Shown: piece after piece, positions 1-11,900 of the stretch
How the letters are laid out: the number at the start of each line of letters is the position of its first letter
Position numbering within the stretch: position 1 is the stretch's first letter
Assembly (NCBI GenBank): GCA_024689005.1
Contig: JAILDU010000043.1
Location: 1-64,000, forward strand
Direction: 5' to 3'
Length of the DNA: 64,000 nt
DNA from: Paludibacteraceae bacterium
GTDB taxonomy: Bacteria > Bacteroidota > Bacteroidia > Bacteroidales > Paludibacteraceae
The notes under the pieces: model-generated
The model's database searches: none
Seen by the model: the letters and a program-made list of their open reading frames with translations, nothing else
Told to the model about the DNA's origin: nothing
Program-made: the position numbers and the translations under genes

Positions 1-2844
1 CTGATAGCATATCGTGATATTACTTTGGATATCGGAAAATATGATATTGCGTACGATTGGAAAGGAACAGGTAATGCTGGTCAGGGTTACCTTAAGGTTG
101 TTTATGCCAATCGCCCGACAAATAGTATTAAGTGTGTAGGAAATAGTGTGGTTCCTACATGGGTGAACTCTAAGATTTCGTCAGTCAAGTTGACGGGAAA
201 CCTCGATAGCCTAAATAACGGCGAATCTTGGCGGCATGTACAGGCTCGTATTAGTATCGAGAATCAGGGACATGCCAACAAAGAGACAACGCGTCTGTTC
301 TTTGTGTGGGTAAATACCAGTGCAAACAAGAATGATAGTCTTACCTCTATTGCTATTGACAATTTCCAACTGGGGAAGGCATCTGCTACCGACTACCCAA
401 CTAATCTTCATGTAACTACAACGCTCAATAATACAATGGTTACTTGGGAAGGCTCGGCTGATAGCTACGAGGTAATGTACCGTCCGAAGAATGCGAGCGA
501 TTTTTCTGTTGTTCCGGCAAATGGTAACACGGTGACGCTTACCGATGTGGATTATGGTGCATATGAGTTCTGGATATGTAGTGTCAATGGTGCAGACAAA
601 ACTGTTTACTCGGTTTTCCCTACGGTATACCTCTATGAGACAGATTGCTTTGACGCACTCAATATGTATAACGCTCGTTATCTGTATGGAGATTGGCCGG
701 GAGGAAATAAAGAAATCAAAGGCGAAGACAAGGTAGATTTTGGCCCCAAGGATATTCGCAGTCGCCACACCACCCACTTTGATAGAGATGAGGTCGATAC
801 AAGAACATTAAAGATGAGAGGACGTGATACTATAGAATATCTAAAAACCGTGCCCGATGGTGAGTTTGGCTCTGTGCGGTTGGGCAACTGGGCAACGGGT
901 AGCCAGTACGAATCTATTTCCTATGATTATACTGTGGAATCCAATTCTTCTGCGATAATGTTGCTTCATTATGCAATGGTGTTGGAGAACCCGGATCACA
1001 TAGCAGATGATCAGCCACGCTTCACATTGGATGTAACCACTCCGGATGGCAAATCAATAGACACCAAATGCGCTCAGGTGAATTTTCATGCACCGACTTC
1101 AACAGAACAACAGAATCCGGAGATAAAGGCATTATGGCATACTTCGGATCAAGGTTATAATTGGCAGGAATGGAAGACCATAGGAATCAATTTGGTAGAT
1201 TATATCGGAGAAACGTTGACAATCACCTTTACTTCGTATGATTGTGATCAAGGGGGTCACTTTGGCTACGCCTATTTTATGCTCAATTGTTCGCGCAATG
1301 ATGTGGATGGAATTCCTTGGGGTGAAGGTTCTTCCACACAGTCTTTTACTGTCCCCTCCGGATTTAATTACGCATGGTTCAATCGGGAAGATACCGCGTA
1401 TAAGGAAGTTATTGATAATACAGACACCAATGTTTATCCGTATATAGCAGGGGGTGGCCGCTATTTGTATGTACATGAGTCGGACACCAATACCTACCTA
1501 TGTCATGCTACATATCCTTCCAATCCGGATTGCGGATTTTGGTATGATGCCAGCGCCAAACCGCACAATCCGAAGGCAGAATTGGCATGGGAATGGACAC
1601 CGGAAAATTGTACGAACAGCTTTGTGCTTCGCAATCTTTGCCACGTTATGCTTACCAATCAGCTGACCGGCGAATTGGAGCATCGTTATGACAAGCAATT
1701 GGATGAATGCTATTTGATTTTAGAGGATGGCACCGAGCAGGCTATCGGCTATGATGAACAAGGACTATTTATACCGATGCCGGACGAGGGCGGAACGTTG
1801 CGTTACGGTATTCGCACCGGCATCTATATCAATGGTCAACTCCTTGCGGATACGGCATGGTATGATATTGAGGTTCCTGCCGTAGGTCCGTTGGAGACTC
1901 ATCTCTACGATACCATTTGCCGTGGTGAATCAATCACCTTCCCGATAGATTCCGGAACCGAGTATTCCGATAGCGGCACTTATACAGACTCGCTCAAGAG
2001 TGTGATTACCGGGTGCGATAGTACTGTGCTGATGCATCTCTTGGTTCATGAGCCTATCTATGCGGAGATATATGATACGATTTGTTTTGGTGGTAGTTAT
2101 GTGTTTAATGGACGCACACTCACTACTTCCACCCAACAAACAATGGTCCTGCATAATGCAAGTTTAGTGACCGGCTGCGATAGCATAGTGACCCTGAATC
2201 TTACGGTAGCACCTCGTCCTCGTCTGCAACTGGCCGACAAACATCTCTGTGGAGACCAACAGTTGGTAGTGCTGACGCAGCATAGTGATTACGCGGATAG
2301 CATCCGAGTTGTTGTGACCGGTGCTTTGGACACGGTTGCTTCCTTCAATCGTGAGCCGGATGCAGAAACGCGTATTCCAATCTCCAATCAAGAGGTCGGA
2401 GAACGCAAAGCGGTAGTCTATACGTACATGCCTTGGTGTGACCAACAATTTACGGATACGTTGACCTTTGACGTTAGTTTGTCCGCCAGTGTGGTAGAGG
2501 CACGTTTCAACAATGTGCTTGCCTTTCTCAATGCAGATTACAACGGAGGATTGGAGTTCAGTGCTTTCCAATGGTATGCCAACGGAGAACTGATTCCGGG
2601 CGCAACCGGTTCGTGGTATCATGAGACAACGATGGATCCCAACAAAGAGTTTATGGTGGATGTGACGATGGCGGATGGTTCGCACGTATGGACATGCCCG
2701 TTCTCTTTCGGAAGTCTGTCATGGACACAAGGAACGGAAGATGTACATACATCACCTATTTCACATAAGATTTTACGTGATGGCCGCTTGATTATTTTGA
2801 GTAACGGCCATGAGTATAATGCACAAGGACAATTATTACGATGA
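1..2844 (+). CDS. Large exported surface protein, 5'-truncated by window edge; conserved SRH/GYAYF block, GCDS repeats, RWNDVL/DYNGG-like Ig region, short T9SS-like C-terminal tail
   Basis: Frame is open from base 1 (LIAYRDITLDIGKYD...). Contains SRHTTHFDRDEVDTRT, TVPDGEFGSVRLGNW, HFGYAYFMLNC, two GCDS motifs; ends ILRDGRLIILSNGHEYNAQGQLLR. Confidence 0.85.
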   Translation: MIAYRDITLDIGKYDIAYDWKGTGNAGQGYLKVVYANRPTNSIKCVGNSVVPTWVNSKISSVKLTGNLDSLNNGESWRHVQARISIENQGHANKETTRLFFVWVNTSANKNDSLTSIAIDNFQLGKASATDYPTNLHVTTTLNNTMVTWEGSADSYEVMYRPKNASDFSVVPANGNTVTLTDVDYGAYEFWICSVNGADKTVYSVFPTVYLYETDCFDALNMYNARYLYGDWPGGNKEIKGEDKVDFGPKDIRSRHTTHFDRDEVDTRTLKMRGRDTIEYLKTVPDGEFGSVRLGNWATGSQYESISYDYTVESNSSAIMLLHYAMVLENPDHIADDQPRFTLDVTTPDGKSIDTKCAQVNFHAPTSTEQQNPEIKALWHTSDQGYNWQEWKTIGINLVDYIGETLTITFTSYDCDQGGHFGYAYFMLNCSRNDVDGIPWGEGSSTQSFTVPSGFNYAWFNREDTAYKEVIDNTDTNVYPYIAGGGRYLYVHESDTNTYLCHATYPSNPDCGFWYDASAKPHNPKAELAWEWTPENCTNSFVLRNLCHVMLTNQLTGELEHRYDKQLDECYLILEDGTEQAIGYDEQGLFIPMPDEGGTLRYGIRTGIYINGQLLADTAWYDIEVPAVGPLETHLYDTICRGESITFPIDSGTEYSDSGTYTDSLKSVITGCDSTVLMHLLVHEPIYAEIYDTICFGGSYVFNGRTLTTSTQQTMVLHNASLVTGCDSIVTLNLTVAPRPRLQLADKHLCGDQQLVVLTQHSDYADSIRVVVTGALDTVASFNREPDAETRIPISNQEVGERKAVVYTYMPWCDQQFTDTLTFDVSLSASVVEARFNNVLAFLNADYNGGLEFSAFQWYANGELIPGATGSWYHETTMDPNKEFMVDVTMADGSHVWTCPFSFGSLSWTQGTEDVHTSPISHKILRDGRLIILSNGHEYNAQGQLLR

Positions 2845-5800
2845 AACGGAAATTATTCATATTGTTATCTGTATGTGTGACGATTGCTGCCATGGCGCAA
2901 TTGCCACATAGTTATTCGTGTGATTTCGAGGATGCTGCGGAGAATGCACGATGGAATCTCAATACACCCAAGAATGAAAACTATACTTGGGTTAATACAT
3001 GGACAATAGGTAGTGGAGTCTCGTCATTGGGAGCGCAGTCGTTGTATATATCAGCCGATGGCGGTACCACTGCAGGATACAAACTATCCGATTCACGCAC
3101 AATGATAGCATGGCGTGAGTTGACATTGGAGGCAGGAACGTACGACTTGTCCTTTGACTGGATGTGTGGAGGTGATTCGACGCGCGCAGCACTTCTTGTT
3201 GCTTGGGTGCCGGAAGATAAGTTCGACGATATGTTTTGCCTATTGTCTTCCAAGTATCGTGACAAAGAATGGGTAGCAGAGAATTTGCTTAAATTTACCG
3301 ATGGAAGCGTGATGCTGAACGGAGGATCTGTGTGGACTCATGCATCGGTAGAGGGTGTTGTGTCCAACGGTCGACCACATCGTTTGGTATATTTGTTCGT
3401 TTATGATAAAACCGCACAATTGGTACAACCCGGTCCGTGTGTGGACAATATAGGCTTGGCGCGCAATAATTGTGGTAAACCGACGGATTTAACAGTGTCC
3501 ACTATGGGGCAAACCACACGATTCACATGGCAGTCTGCTGCCGAGTCGTTTAATCTTCGATACTATCGGATGGGTGAGAATGAAGCTACGGAGATTCGTG
3601 ATGTTAGAAGCAAATCATATTCAACGGTGCTTTCTCACGGAGTGTACAATGTCCAGATTCAAGTTGTTTGTCAAGGAGATACCAGCGTGTGGTATGATTT
3701 TCCGGTGGTCTTTATTTATGACGCACGTTGCGTTAGGTATCTTAATCTGACAGATGACAATTGTTTTTATTCCGAAGAGACCGCAGATAATTGGCAGATG
3801 AATGATACGTTACTGCGGGTTGGGCAAAAGAAAGACTATGGTTTCACCTCCATGTGGAGCCGCCATACGATCCATTATAATCCGGAAGAATATGATGCGC
3901 GTACCAACGGAAGTGTTGATTCTGAGGGTAATCCGGTGGCTCCGCTGAAGACTGTGCCGGATGGCGAACTGGCGTCAGTTCGTGTTGGCAGTTGGGAGAA
4001 AACTGCCCGTGTGGCACGAATCGTCTATGATTTTACGGTAGATGCCAAGGATGCAGGAGTGCTGATGCTCAAGTATGCGTTGGTGTTAGAATCGTCAGGT
4101 CACAAAGAAGAACAACGACCGCGTTTTACAATCAATATCGTAGATGCAGAAACGGGTGCAGAACTAAGCGAATGCACGACCGTAGACTTGTCTTCTAAAA
4201 CCAATGGAGACGGATGGAATCGTGTGCCGGATGGTACTGATACCGGAACACGTGATGTGTGTTGGCGTGATTGGACTACGCTTGGACTCAACCTGGCCGA
4301 TTATGACGGCAGGCATGTCAAGGTCGTACTGACCGCAATGGGATGTACAGCTGAGATACATTATGGTTATGCTTATTTCATACTGAATTGCATATCCGGC
4401 AATATAGAGGGAATCCAGTGTGGAAATACGCCGACTAACGAATTTATTGCGCCGGAAGGTTTTGATTATCGCTGGTACAAACTATCTGCACCAAGTGAGA
4501 CGCTGAGTCGCAATCGAATATATCCTGTAGATTATCGTGATACGGAAGATTACGCAGTGGACGTGATGTATAAATCCAACAAGAAGGATTGCAAATTTAC
4601 TCTCTACGCAAATGCCATACCGCGTTTCCCGATACCGGAGGCAACTTATACATTGGAACAACGTGATTGCGGTAATTATATTCGATTCCGCAACATGAGT
4701 CACATCCGTACGCGCAATTGGCTTACCGGTGAGACTATTGATACGAAGAAACGTCCTGATGCTATGGTCTGGGATTTTGGAGGTCTTATGCCCGATTCTC
4801 TGATGCGCGACTCTATTCCGTGGAATCCGGCGTTCCGCTTGCCGGATGAGGAGGCAGACTACCACTTCACATTACGCGCCATGGTGGGCCTGTGTGACAG
4901 TACGCAGGATTTCTATATCCATGTACCCCATGTCGGTAAGGATTCGGTGGTAGAGTCTGTGCAACGTTGTGTTGGTGACTTATATGAACACAACGGACGT
5001 TATTATTCCGGCGATACCGTTATAGTGGATGAATCCCACAACCTCGCCGGTTGCGATAGTACGCACGTGATTAACCTTCGTTTTGTAGATGCAATACGTG
5101 ATACGGTGAACGCAGTAATACCTGAGGGTGAGAATTATTTGTTTGGCGAGGAGCAACTGACGATAGGAGGAGAATATACCTCCACCTTTATGAGTGCATC
5201 CGGTTGCGATAGTATAGTGACGCTTTATCTGCGTGTAGTTGTTCCGCTAGAGGTAGAGCTGACGGGCTTGGAGAATCCGTGCCCCGAAGATGCTTCTTTC
5301 CTTATTTATACATGTGCGCGCAAGGGAGTATATAATTATTATGCACTTCGTTTCAGCGATGAGGCATTTGCAGAAGGATGGTTGCCGCAGTCGGATTCTA
5401 TCTACCGTCTATGTGATACTGTAGAAGTGTCATTGCCGGCGAATGTCAAGCCGGGATATTATCCGTTCACCATACGTTTTGATAGCAAGGAGAATGGTTC
5501 ATACGAACTGACAGGCGAGGTGATGGTGCACTACTCGGCTACGCTGATCCAGCAACGTTGGGACGACGTATTGGGTATCCTGAATGCAGATTACAACGGA
5601 GGCTATGATTTTGTCTCTTTCCAATGGTTGCACAACGGCAAGGAAATAGAGGGTGCCACCGGATCGTATTTATACAAAGCCGACAAACTGCAAGCCGGCG
5701 ATGAGTATGCCGTACTGCTGACAACGTCTGCCGGCGGTCGTGCTATTCCAACCTGTGCATATATAGTGCCCGCTACTCAACAATCTGCTCCCGCTGTATC

Positions 5801-5885
5801 AACGCAAAAACAATTGCAGAACGGCAGATTGTATATCATAGTGGAGGGCCGTACCTACAATGCCCAAGGCTATTGGGTAAAATAA
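2841..5885 (+). CDS. Large exported surface protein, tandem paralog of the preceding gene
   Basis: Signal peptide MKRKLFILLSVCVTIAAMAQ; same SRHTIHYNPEEYDART / TVPDGELASVRVGSW / HYGYAYFILNC block; GCDS repeats; tail LQNGRLYIIVEGRTYNAQGYWVK; 4-bp ATGA overlap with upstream stop. Confidence 0.88.
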   Translation: MKRKLFILLSVCVTIAAMAQLPHSYSCDFEDAAENARWNLNTPKNENYTWVNTWTIGSGVSSLGAQSLYISADGGTTAGYKLSDSRTMIAWRELTLEAGTYDLSFDWMCGGDSTRAALLVAWVPEDKFDDMFCLLSSKYRDKEWVAENLLKFTDGSVMLNGGSVWTHASVEGVVSNGRPHRLVYLFVYDKTAQLVQPGPCVDNIGLARNNCGKPTDLTVSTMGQTTRFTWQSAAESFNLRYYRMGENEATEIRDVRSKSYSTVLSHGVYNVQIQVVCQGDTSVWYDFPVVFIYDARCVRYLNLTDDNCFYSEETADNWQMNDTLLRVGQKKDYGFTSMWSRHTIHYNPEEYDARTNGSVDSEGNPVAPLKTVPDGELASVRVGSWEKTARVARIVYDFTVDAKDAGVLMLKYALVLESSGHKEEQRPRFTINIVDAETGAELSECTTVDLSSKTNGDGWNRVPDGTDTGTRDVCWRDWTTLGLNLADYDGRHVKVVLTAMGCTAEIHYGYAYFILNCISGNIEGIQCGNTPTNEFIAPEGFDYRWYKLSAPSETLSRNRIYPVDYRDTEDYAVDVMYKSNKKDCKFTLYANAIPRFPIPEATYTLEQRDCGNYIRFRNMSHIRTRNWLTGETIDTKKRPDAMVWDFGGLMPDSLMRDSIPWNPAFRLPDEEADYHFTLRAMVGLCDSTQDFYIHVPHVGKDSVVESVQRCVGDLYEHNGRYYSGDTVIVDESHNLAGCDSTHVINLRFVDAIRDTVNAVIPEGENYLFGEEQLTIGGEYTSTFMSASGCDSIVTLYLRVVVPLEVELTGLENPCPEDASFLIYTCARKGVYNYYALRFSDEAFAEGWLPQSDSIYRLCDTVEVSLPANVKPGYYPFTIRFDSKENGSYELTGEVMVHYSATLIQQRWDDVLGILNADYNGGYDFVSFQWLHNGKEIEGATGSYLYKADKLQAGDEYAVLLTTSAGGRAIPTCAYIVPATQQSAPAVSTQKQLQNGRLYIIVEGRTYNAQGYWVK

Positions 5886-5940
5886 TACGGAAAGAATATC
5901 AGAAAAAACATATTTATTAATCAGAAAAACAGAAACGCTT

Positions 5941-8900
5941 ATGAGACGAATTTTTACACGTAGTCTGTTTATGATGCTCATGATCCTGGGCGCAGCAACA
6001 GTCTGGGCACAAAAGTCTGTGCTTGACGAGAATTTCGCCAACGGCAAACCGGCTGATTGGACTACAGCCGGCAGTTACTGGAAATTCCAGAACGCTAACG
6101 CTTTGTTTGAGGCGTTGGTACAAGATGGTGTGGATACCTTGTTCGCACCTGTAGTCAGCCTGGATGAGTTGACCAACCATCCGTCAGTGGCTATCACCTA
6201 CAGCAACGTTGCCAATGCGGACAAGAAAAACACGCTGAAGGTGCTTTATCGTGAGTCAGAAGCAAACACTTGGTCTGAATTGCAGACTTTCGCTGATGCT
6301 ACGGACGGTCAGGTAGATTGGAAGGGTCAGTTGCCTGATGGCTTGAGCAATGTGCAGATAGCACTTGCCGGAGCTTATCTCGGTGGTGCAGAGACACGTG
6401 TTTATCGTCTCAGTATTGAGAATAAAACGGAGGCTGCAATTGCTCCAAGTGGCCTGCGATATGAAGACCTGACTACGAGTAGTATTACTCTTTGGTGGGA
6501 ACCATGTACCAGCAATATGTTCATACAATATAACATCAAGGTGAGCACTACGGCTTTGACCGATATGTCTGCTGAGGCTGATGTATTGGATCGAGTAGGT
6601 TGGCAATATACTGACGAATGGTATGAATTGGCGGGGCTGAATCCAAATACGCAATACTATGCATATGTACAATACGATTGCGGAGACGGCGATGTGTCGC
6701 CTTGGGCAGAGTTGGTGTTCTCTACACCATGTATCAGTATTAATGCACCATTTGCAGAGAATTTTGAGGGAGAACTATCTTCTTGTTTTACTATTATCAA
6801 AGAGGGAAGTGCAGCAAATGTATCTACCGAATATGCACATAATAGCACAAAGGCATTTAAATCCAATTCAGTAAAAGGAAAGAATAATTACCTCATATTA
6901 CCGGAGTTCAAAGGAGATCTTAAAAATTATCAAGTTGCCTTTATGGCAGCAGCGGTTGATGGGGGAAATACCTATGCTCGTTCTGTTACAATTGGTGTTT
7001 GTTCAGATGCTACAGCGGAAACTTTCACGTCTATAAAGACGCTGGATTTGCCGAGAGGACGCCAATGGGAAAGTATTGTTGTGTCTCTAAAGGGTTATGC
7101 CGGTTCAGGCAAGTATGTTGCCTTCAAACTCGGAAATGCCGATAAGGAGAATCGCATCTTTGTTGATGACATCAAGATTGAGAGAGCTTCAGAATGCCCG
7201 AAACCAATGTTTGCTGAAGTAATGGAAATTAATCCGAATTCTGCGAAATTGAAATGGGTAGAAACGGGTAATGCTACCGAGTGGAATCTCGTTGTGTCCC
7301 AAAGGCCTTTGACCGATCCGGAGGATATAGAACTGGATGCAGTTAAGGGTGAATTTGCAGGAGCAATATCCTCAAATCCATATGTCATCAGCAATCTGCA
7401 AGCAAACACAACGTATTATGCATATTTGCAGGCAGGTTGCGGATCAAGTGGTTGGACCAATGCAATTGAATTTAAAACAGCCAGGGCTGTGACTTATCCG
7501 TATCATGAGTCATTTGATCGTATGGATCCGGCAAGTTATACTAATGATATAAATGCCATTCCGCTTGGTTGGGTAGTGGATGACCGTTGTATAGAATTGG
7601 GGACGAATTACGACAAGCAGTACACGAGTGAAATATATCGTCCGTTTGTATCTACAAGCCAAAATCACGATGCTTCTAATTATGTCAATGCGTCCCTTTT
7701 GTTACGTGGAGCTTCCTCTAATGGGTATATGTCAATAGCCATGCTCCCGGCTATGCCAAAAGATGTAAACCAAATGATGGTTACATTTTGGGCGAAAGCA
7801 ACGAATGGTAATCATGAGTTGAGAATAGGAGTAGCGAATACGCAGACTAATGATTTGGTACCTGGGCAGCAATTGGGAGCAAATATCACAAATGTGGGCT
7901 CATTGATAATTAAGAAAGATGAGTGGGTAAGGTATAGAATGAGTCTGAAAGACTATATTGGTACTGGGCGTTATATAGTATTCTCAGTAGGAACGGTTAG
8001 TGGAACTCCGAGCATCTATATTGATGATATTGAGATAGATGATATCCCGGACTGTAGTCAAGTCACGCAATTGACGACTATTGCGTTAGGAACCAACTCT
8101 GTCAAAGCAACTTGGGTAGATGGTACCGGTGCGACCAGTTGGAAGGTTAAAGTGTCCTCTACTGAAATTAACCCGGAGGAGGCGGATGGTGATATAGCCA
8201 ACGCTACGGTTGACAGCAAAGAATATACTGCTACGGGGTTGTCTATGGGGAAAACATATTACATATATGTCAGCCCATCGTGTGAAGATATGTGGCAGAG
8301 TGCGACTGTTACTACTTTGGTAGGAATGAATGTGCCATATTATAATGATTTCACCGATGAAACCACCGGTTCCGGCAAAGGAGCACCTAAATTTTGGACT
8401 CTTGGTAATGCCGGAGGTACAACAAGTGCATCTTATATCCCATATGTTAATACAACCGCATGGACGGCAACAACAGGGCACACAATTCCTTCTGAGATAG
8501 TGAAAAATAGTTTGTATTTCTATGCGTATAAAAATAATAATGCCAATGCTTATATTCCATATGCTATTATGCCGGAACTGTTAAACGCAGATGTAAAGGA
8601 TTTGTCAATCAGTTTCTACGGATGGACAAGCTCTTCATTGACCAATAGCCATACATTGCGAATAGGCGTGCTGACCAACCCGACGGACATGGCAACATTA
8701 ACAGAAGTGACCTCTGTTACATTGGAAGAACAAAAAGTAGCCCAGAAATATATAGTGGACATGTCTTCTTATACCGGTAGCGGGAAATACATTGTTTTCT
8801 ATATCAATGAAGGGAATAAAGCAGGTTATTTCTATTTGGACAATCTGGAGGTTTCCTTAACAGGAGGTCCTGTGCGCGTTAGCGATGTAGCAGTATTAGA

Positions 8901-11900
8901 ATCGTCTATTACGCGTACCGGAGCAACTGCTACTTGGACAGAAAAAGGAACTGCAACCAAGTGGAATGTGCGTGTATTTGACTCCGAGCAAGAAGATCCA
9001 TCTGTAGGAACACCTGCTTTCTCTGCTATGGTTGAGAATATATCTAGCATTGATATCTCAGGACTCAGCTCTGGCACAACGTATTATGTGTATGTACAGA
9101 GTATTGTGGGTTCGCAAGGAAGTGCATGGAATGGTTCTTCATTCTTCACACTTTGCGATCCATTCCCTGTGCCGTTTGTGGAGGATTGGGAAAGTTACGG
9201 AAGCGGTGCTGGCAAACTGAGCGGATGCTATAAAGATACTGCTACAGTCAAGGTAGGAACTTATGCAGCCCCCAACGCAACGGAAAAGACTGGCAATGTA
9301 ATCCAACTGAATCCGTCATCTGCAGGTCAAGTGGCTATGTTGGTATTCCCGGAAATGAACCAACCGATAAATACCCTGCAATTGACCATGAAGGCCAGTC
9401 CTTTTTCCTCTTCGTATATCGGTGCAAGATCACACACAGATATAGGCGTATGGGATGGAACTAACTTTGAGAAAGTTGCTGAATATGAATTTAATCTAAG
9501 CGACCAAAAAGCATGGGATGAATGTTATGTGGATTTTAGTTCATATGTCGGCTCAGGCACACGAATAGCACTTCGTGCAGCATATGCAACAGCCAATAAT
9601 TCTATCAATATTTGTTTTGACAATATCCGTATAGAGCAAATTCCGTTGTGCAAGAAAATTACATCTGTGGAAATCTCAGATATAGATTCCACCAGTGCAG
9701 CGATTAGTTGGGCTAAGGCTGGAAATGAAGAAGCTTGGAATCTTAAAGTGAGCACCACTAAATTGGATAATCCTGGTGATGCAACGGCAGACATTTTTGA
9801 AGGCAAGCTCACGGAAATGTCCAAAGCATTGACAGGATTGGTTGGAAACACTACGTATTATGTATATGTCCAGGCCGTAGATGATGCTTTGGGGTGTGAA
9901 GGTGCATGGAGTAATCCAAAAGAGTTTACTACCAATTGCCAATTAAAGACAATACCGTATATTGAAGACTTTGAGAGTTATAATACCGGATCCGGAAATC
10001 TGCCTGGATGCTCGTTCATTTGTGGACAAGATGCTAATCACTCATATGTTAGTACGGGTGCTATTAGTCATACAAATAAGACTAAAATGCTCTATCTGCG
10101 TCAAGTTACCAAAGAGCATAATAACTACTTTGTATTCCCGGAGCTTGTCATAGATTCCGTCAAACATTTGCAAATGAGTATGCAGGTGTCCACGGGTGCT
10201 ACCGGCAGTACGTCCACATATTTCTATAAGGTTGGAGTTATGACGGACCCGAATGATCCCGGAACCTTTGTAGAAATGTTTACCGATTCTATAGTTGGAT
10301 CGCCTAATCCATATGATCGCGTATACAAGTTTGATAAGTATGCAGGTGATGAGAGCGGTTTACACTATGGTAAATACATAGCATTGCAAGCGGTAGAGTA
10401 TAGAAGCAGCACGGGTTCTTTGTTTGCAGGTAGTGTCTATATTGACAATGTGTCAATTGATTATATAGAGACTTGTCCTGCTCCGTATGATCTAGTAGCT
10501 GATTCGGTAGGTGTTTATGGTGTGAAGTACATTTGGAAGACAGAAGACAAAACTATTGCACATCGTATTCGTCTCTTTACTAAAGCAGATGCAGATCCGG
10601 ACAATGATGCCTACGTTGCAGAGCAGATTCTCAGTGATTCTGTCGCTATATTCGAAAGATTGAACTCTAACTCTGTATATTATGCATATGTACGCAAGGA
10701 ATGTTCAAGCAATGATTTGAGCAAGTGGTCTAGTTCTGCTTTATGCCATACTAATTGTGCCGAAGTACAATCAATGCCATATGTGGAGACATTTGAAGGA
10801 TGTACCGCTGGTGTTGTACCAAATTGTTGGACGAACATAGGTTCGTATAATGCAACAGTAACAACTACGGCTAAATTGGATGGAGCAAACGGATTGTCAA
10901 TAACATATTCCAAACCTGCATCTCAATCCGGCAAGCCTCATCAATGGGCGGTATTGGTGTCGCCAGCATTGGACGTAAATAGTTTGAAAGATGTATTGCT
11001 GTGTTTTGATGCAAAAGCAAGTACTACCGGAGGAGGAGGCTTACGCATAGATGCTGTATCTGACAACACAACGAATGCGGAAGTTATTCCAATTACCACC
11101 ATCGAAGATTTGTCTAATACATCATGGACAAAGGCATATATCAAGTTGGGTGATTATTACACATCTGCTCAACCATATAAGTACTTACGCTTTACGCCAA
11201 TCGACCCAAGTACATCAGGACGAACAATATATGTGGACAACATAGTATTGACCACGGATATGAGTACCGCGTTCCCGGTAGCATCTTTGCAAGCCCTGAA
11301 AGTTAACGAGCATGAGCTCACATTCTCGTTCGTAGAACAGACTCCGGGAATTGACGCATGGAAAGTAGCATATGTAGGTGCAGGTGAGAACCTTGCTGAT
11401 GCTACCATCATTGATGTAGATACAACAACAGTGACTTTGGCAAATCTGTCATTGGATACAAATTACGATATCTACGTTCGTTCGGAGTCCTCAGATTGGG
11501 TTGGCCCATTGACTATGAGAACCACTAAACAGGTGGCAACCATACCGTATGAGACCGGATTTGAGGATGATGCAGATAATGCATTGTGGAACATATACAA
11601 TGTGCAGACGGTTCAAGGTGCGTTCTGGCCAAACTATTTCATTTTTGGCGATGCTACAGAATGTGGTGCAACCGGAAACAAAGCATTATATGTAACATCT
11701 GATGGTCATTCTTATTCCTATAAATTGAGTTCATCAACTGTATGGGCCACACGTGATATCCATTTTGCAGAGGCCGGTACGTATCGTTTGAAATTCCGTG
11801 TGAAAGCACCCGGAAATGCGAAGGAAGACGAACATGATGAGATGTATATCCGTTTGTTCCCAGCAGGAGCAACATTCCGACTGGGAGCTAATGCTGATGT

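Noticed and set aside
211-777. 188-aa and many other short ORFs on the opposite strand or in alternative frames
   Set aside because: All nested within strong coding genes with no family motifs; treated as ORF-finder noise.
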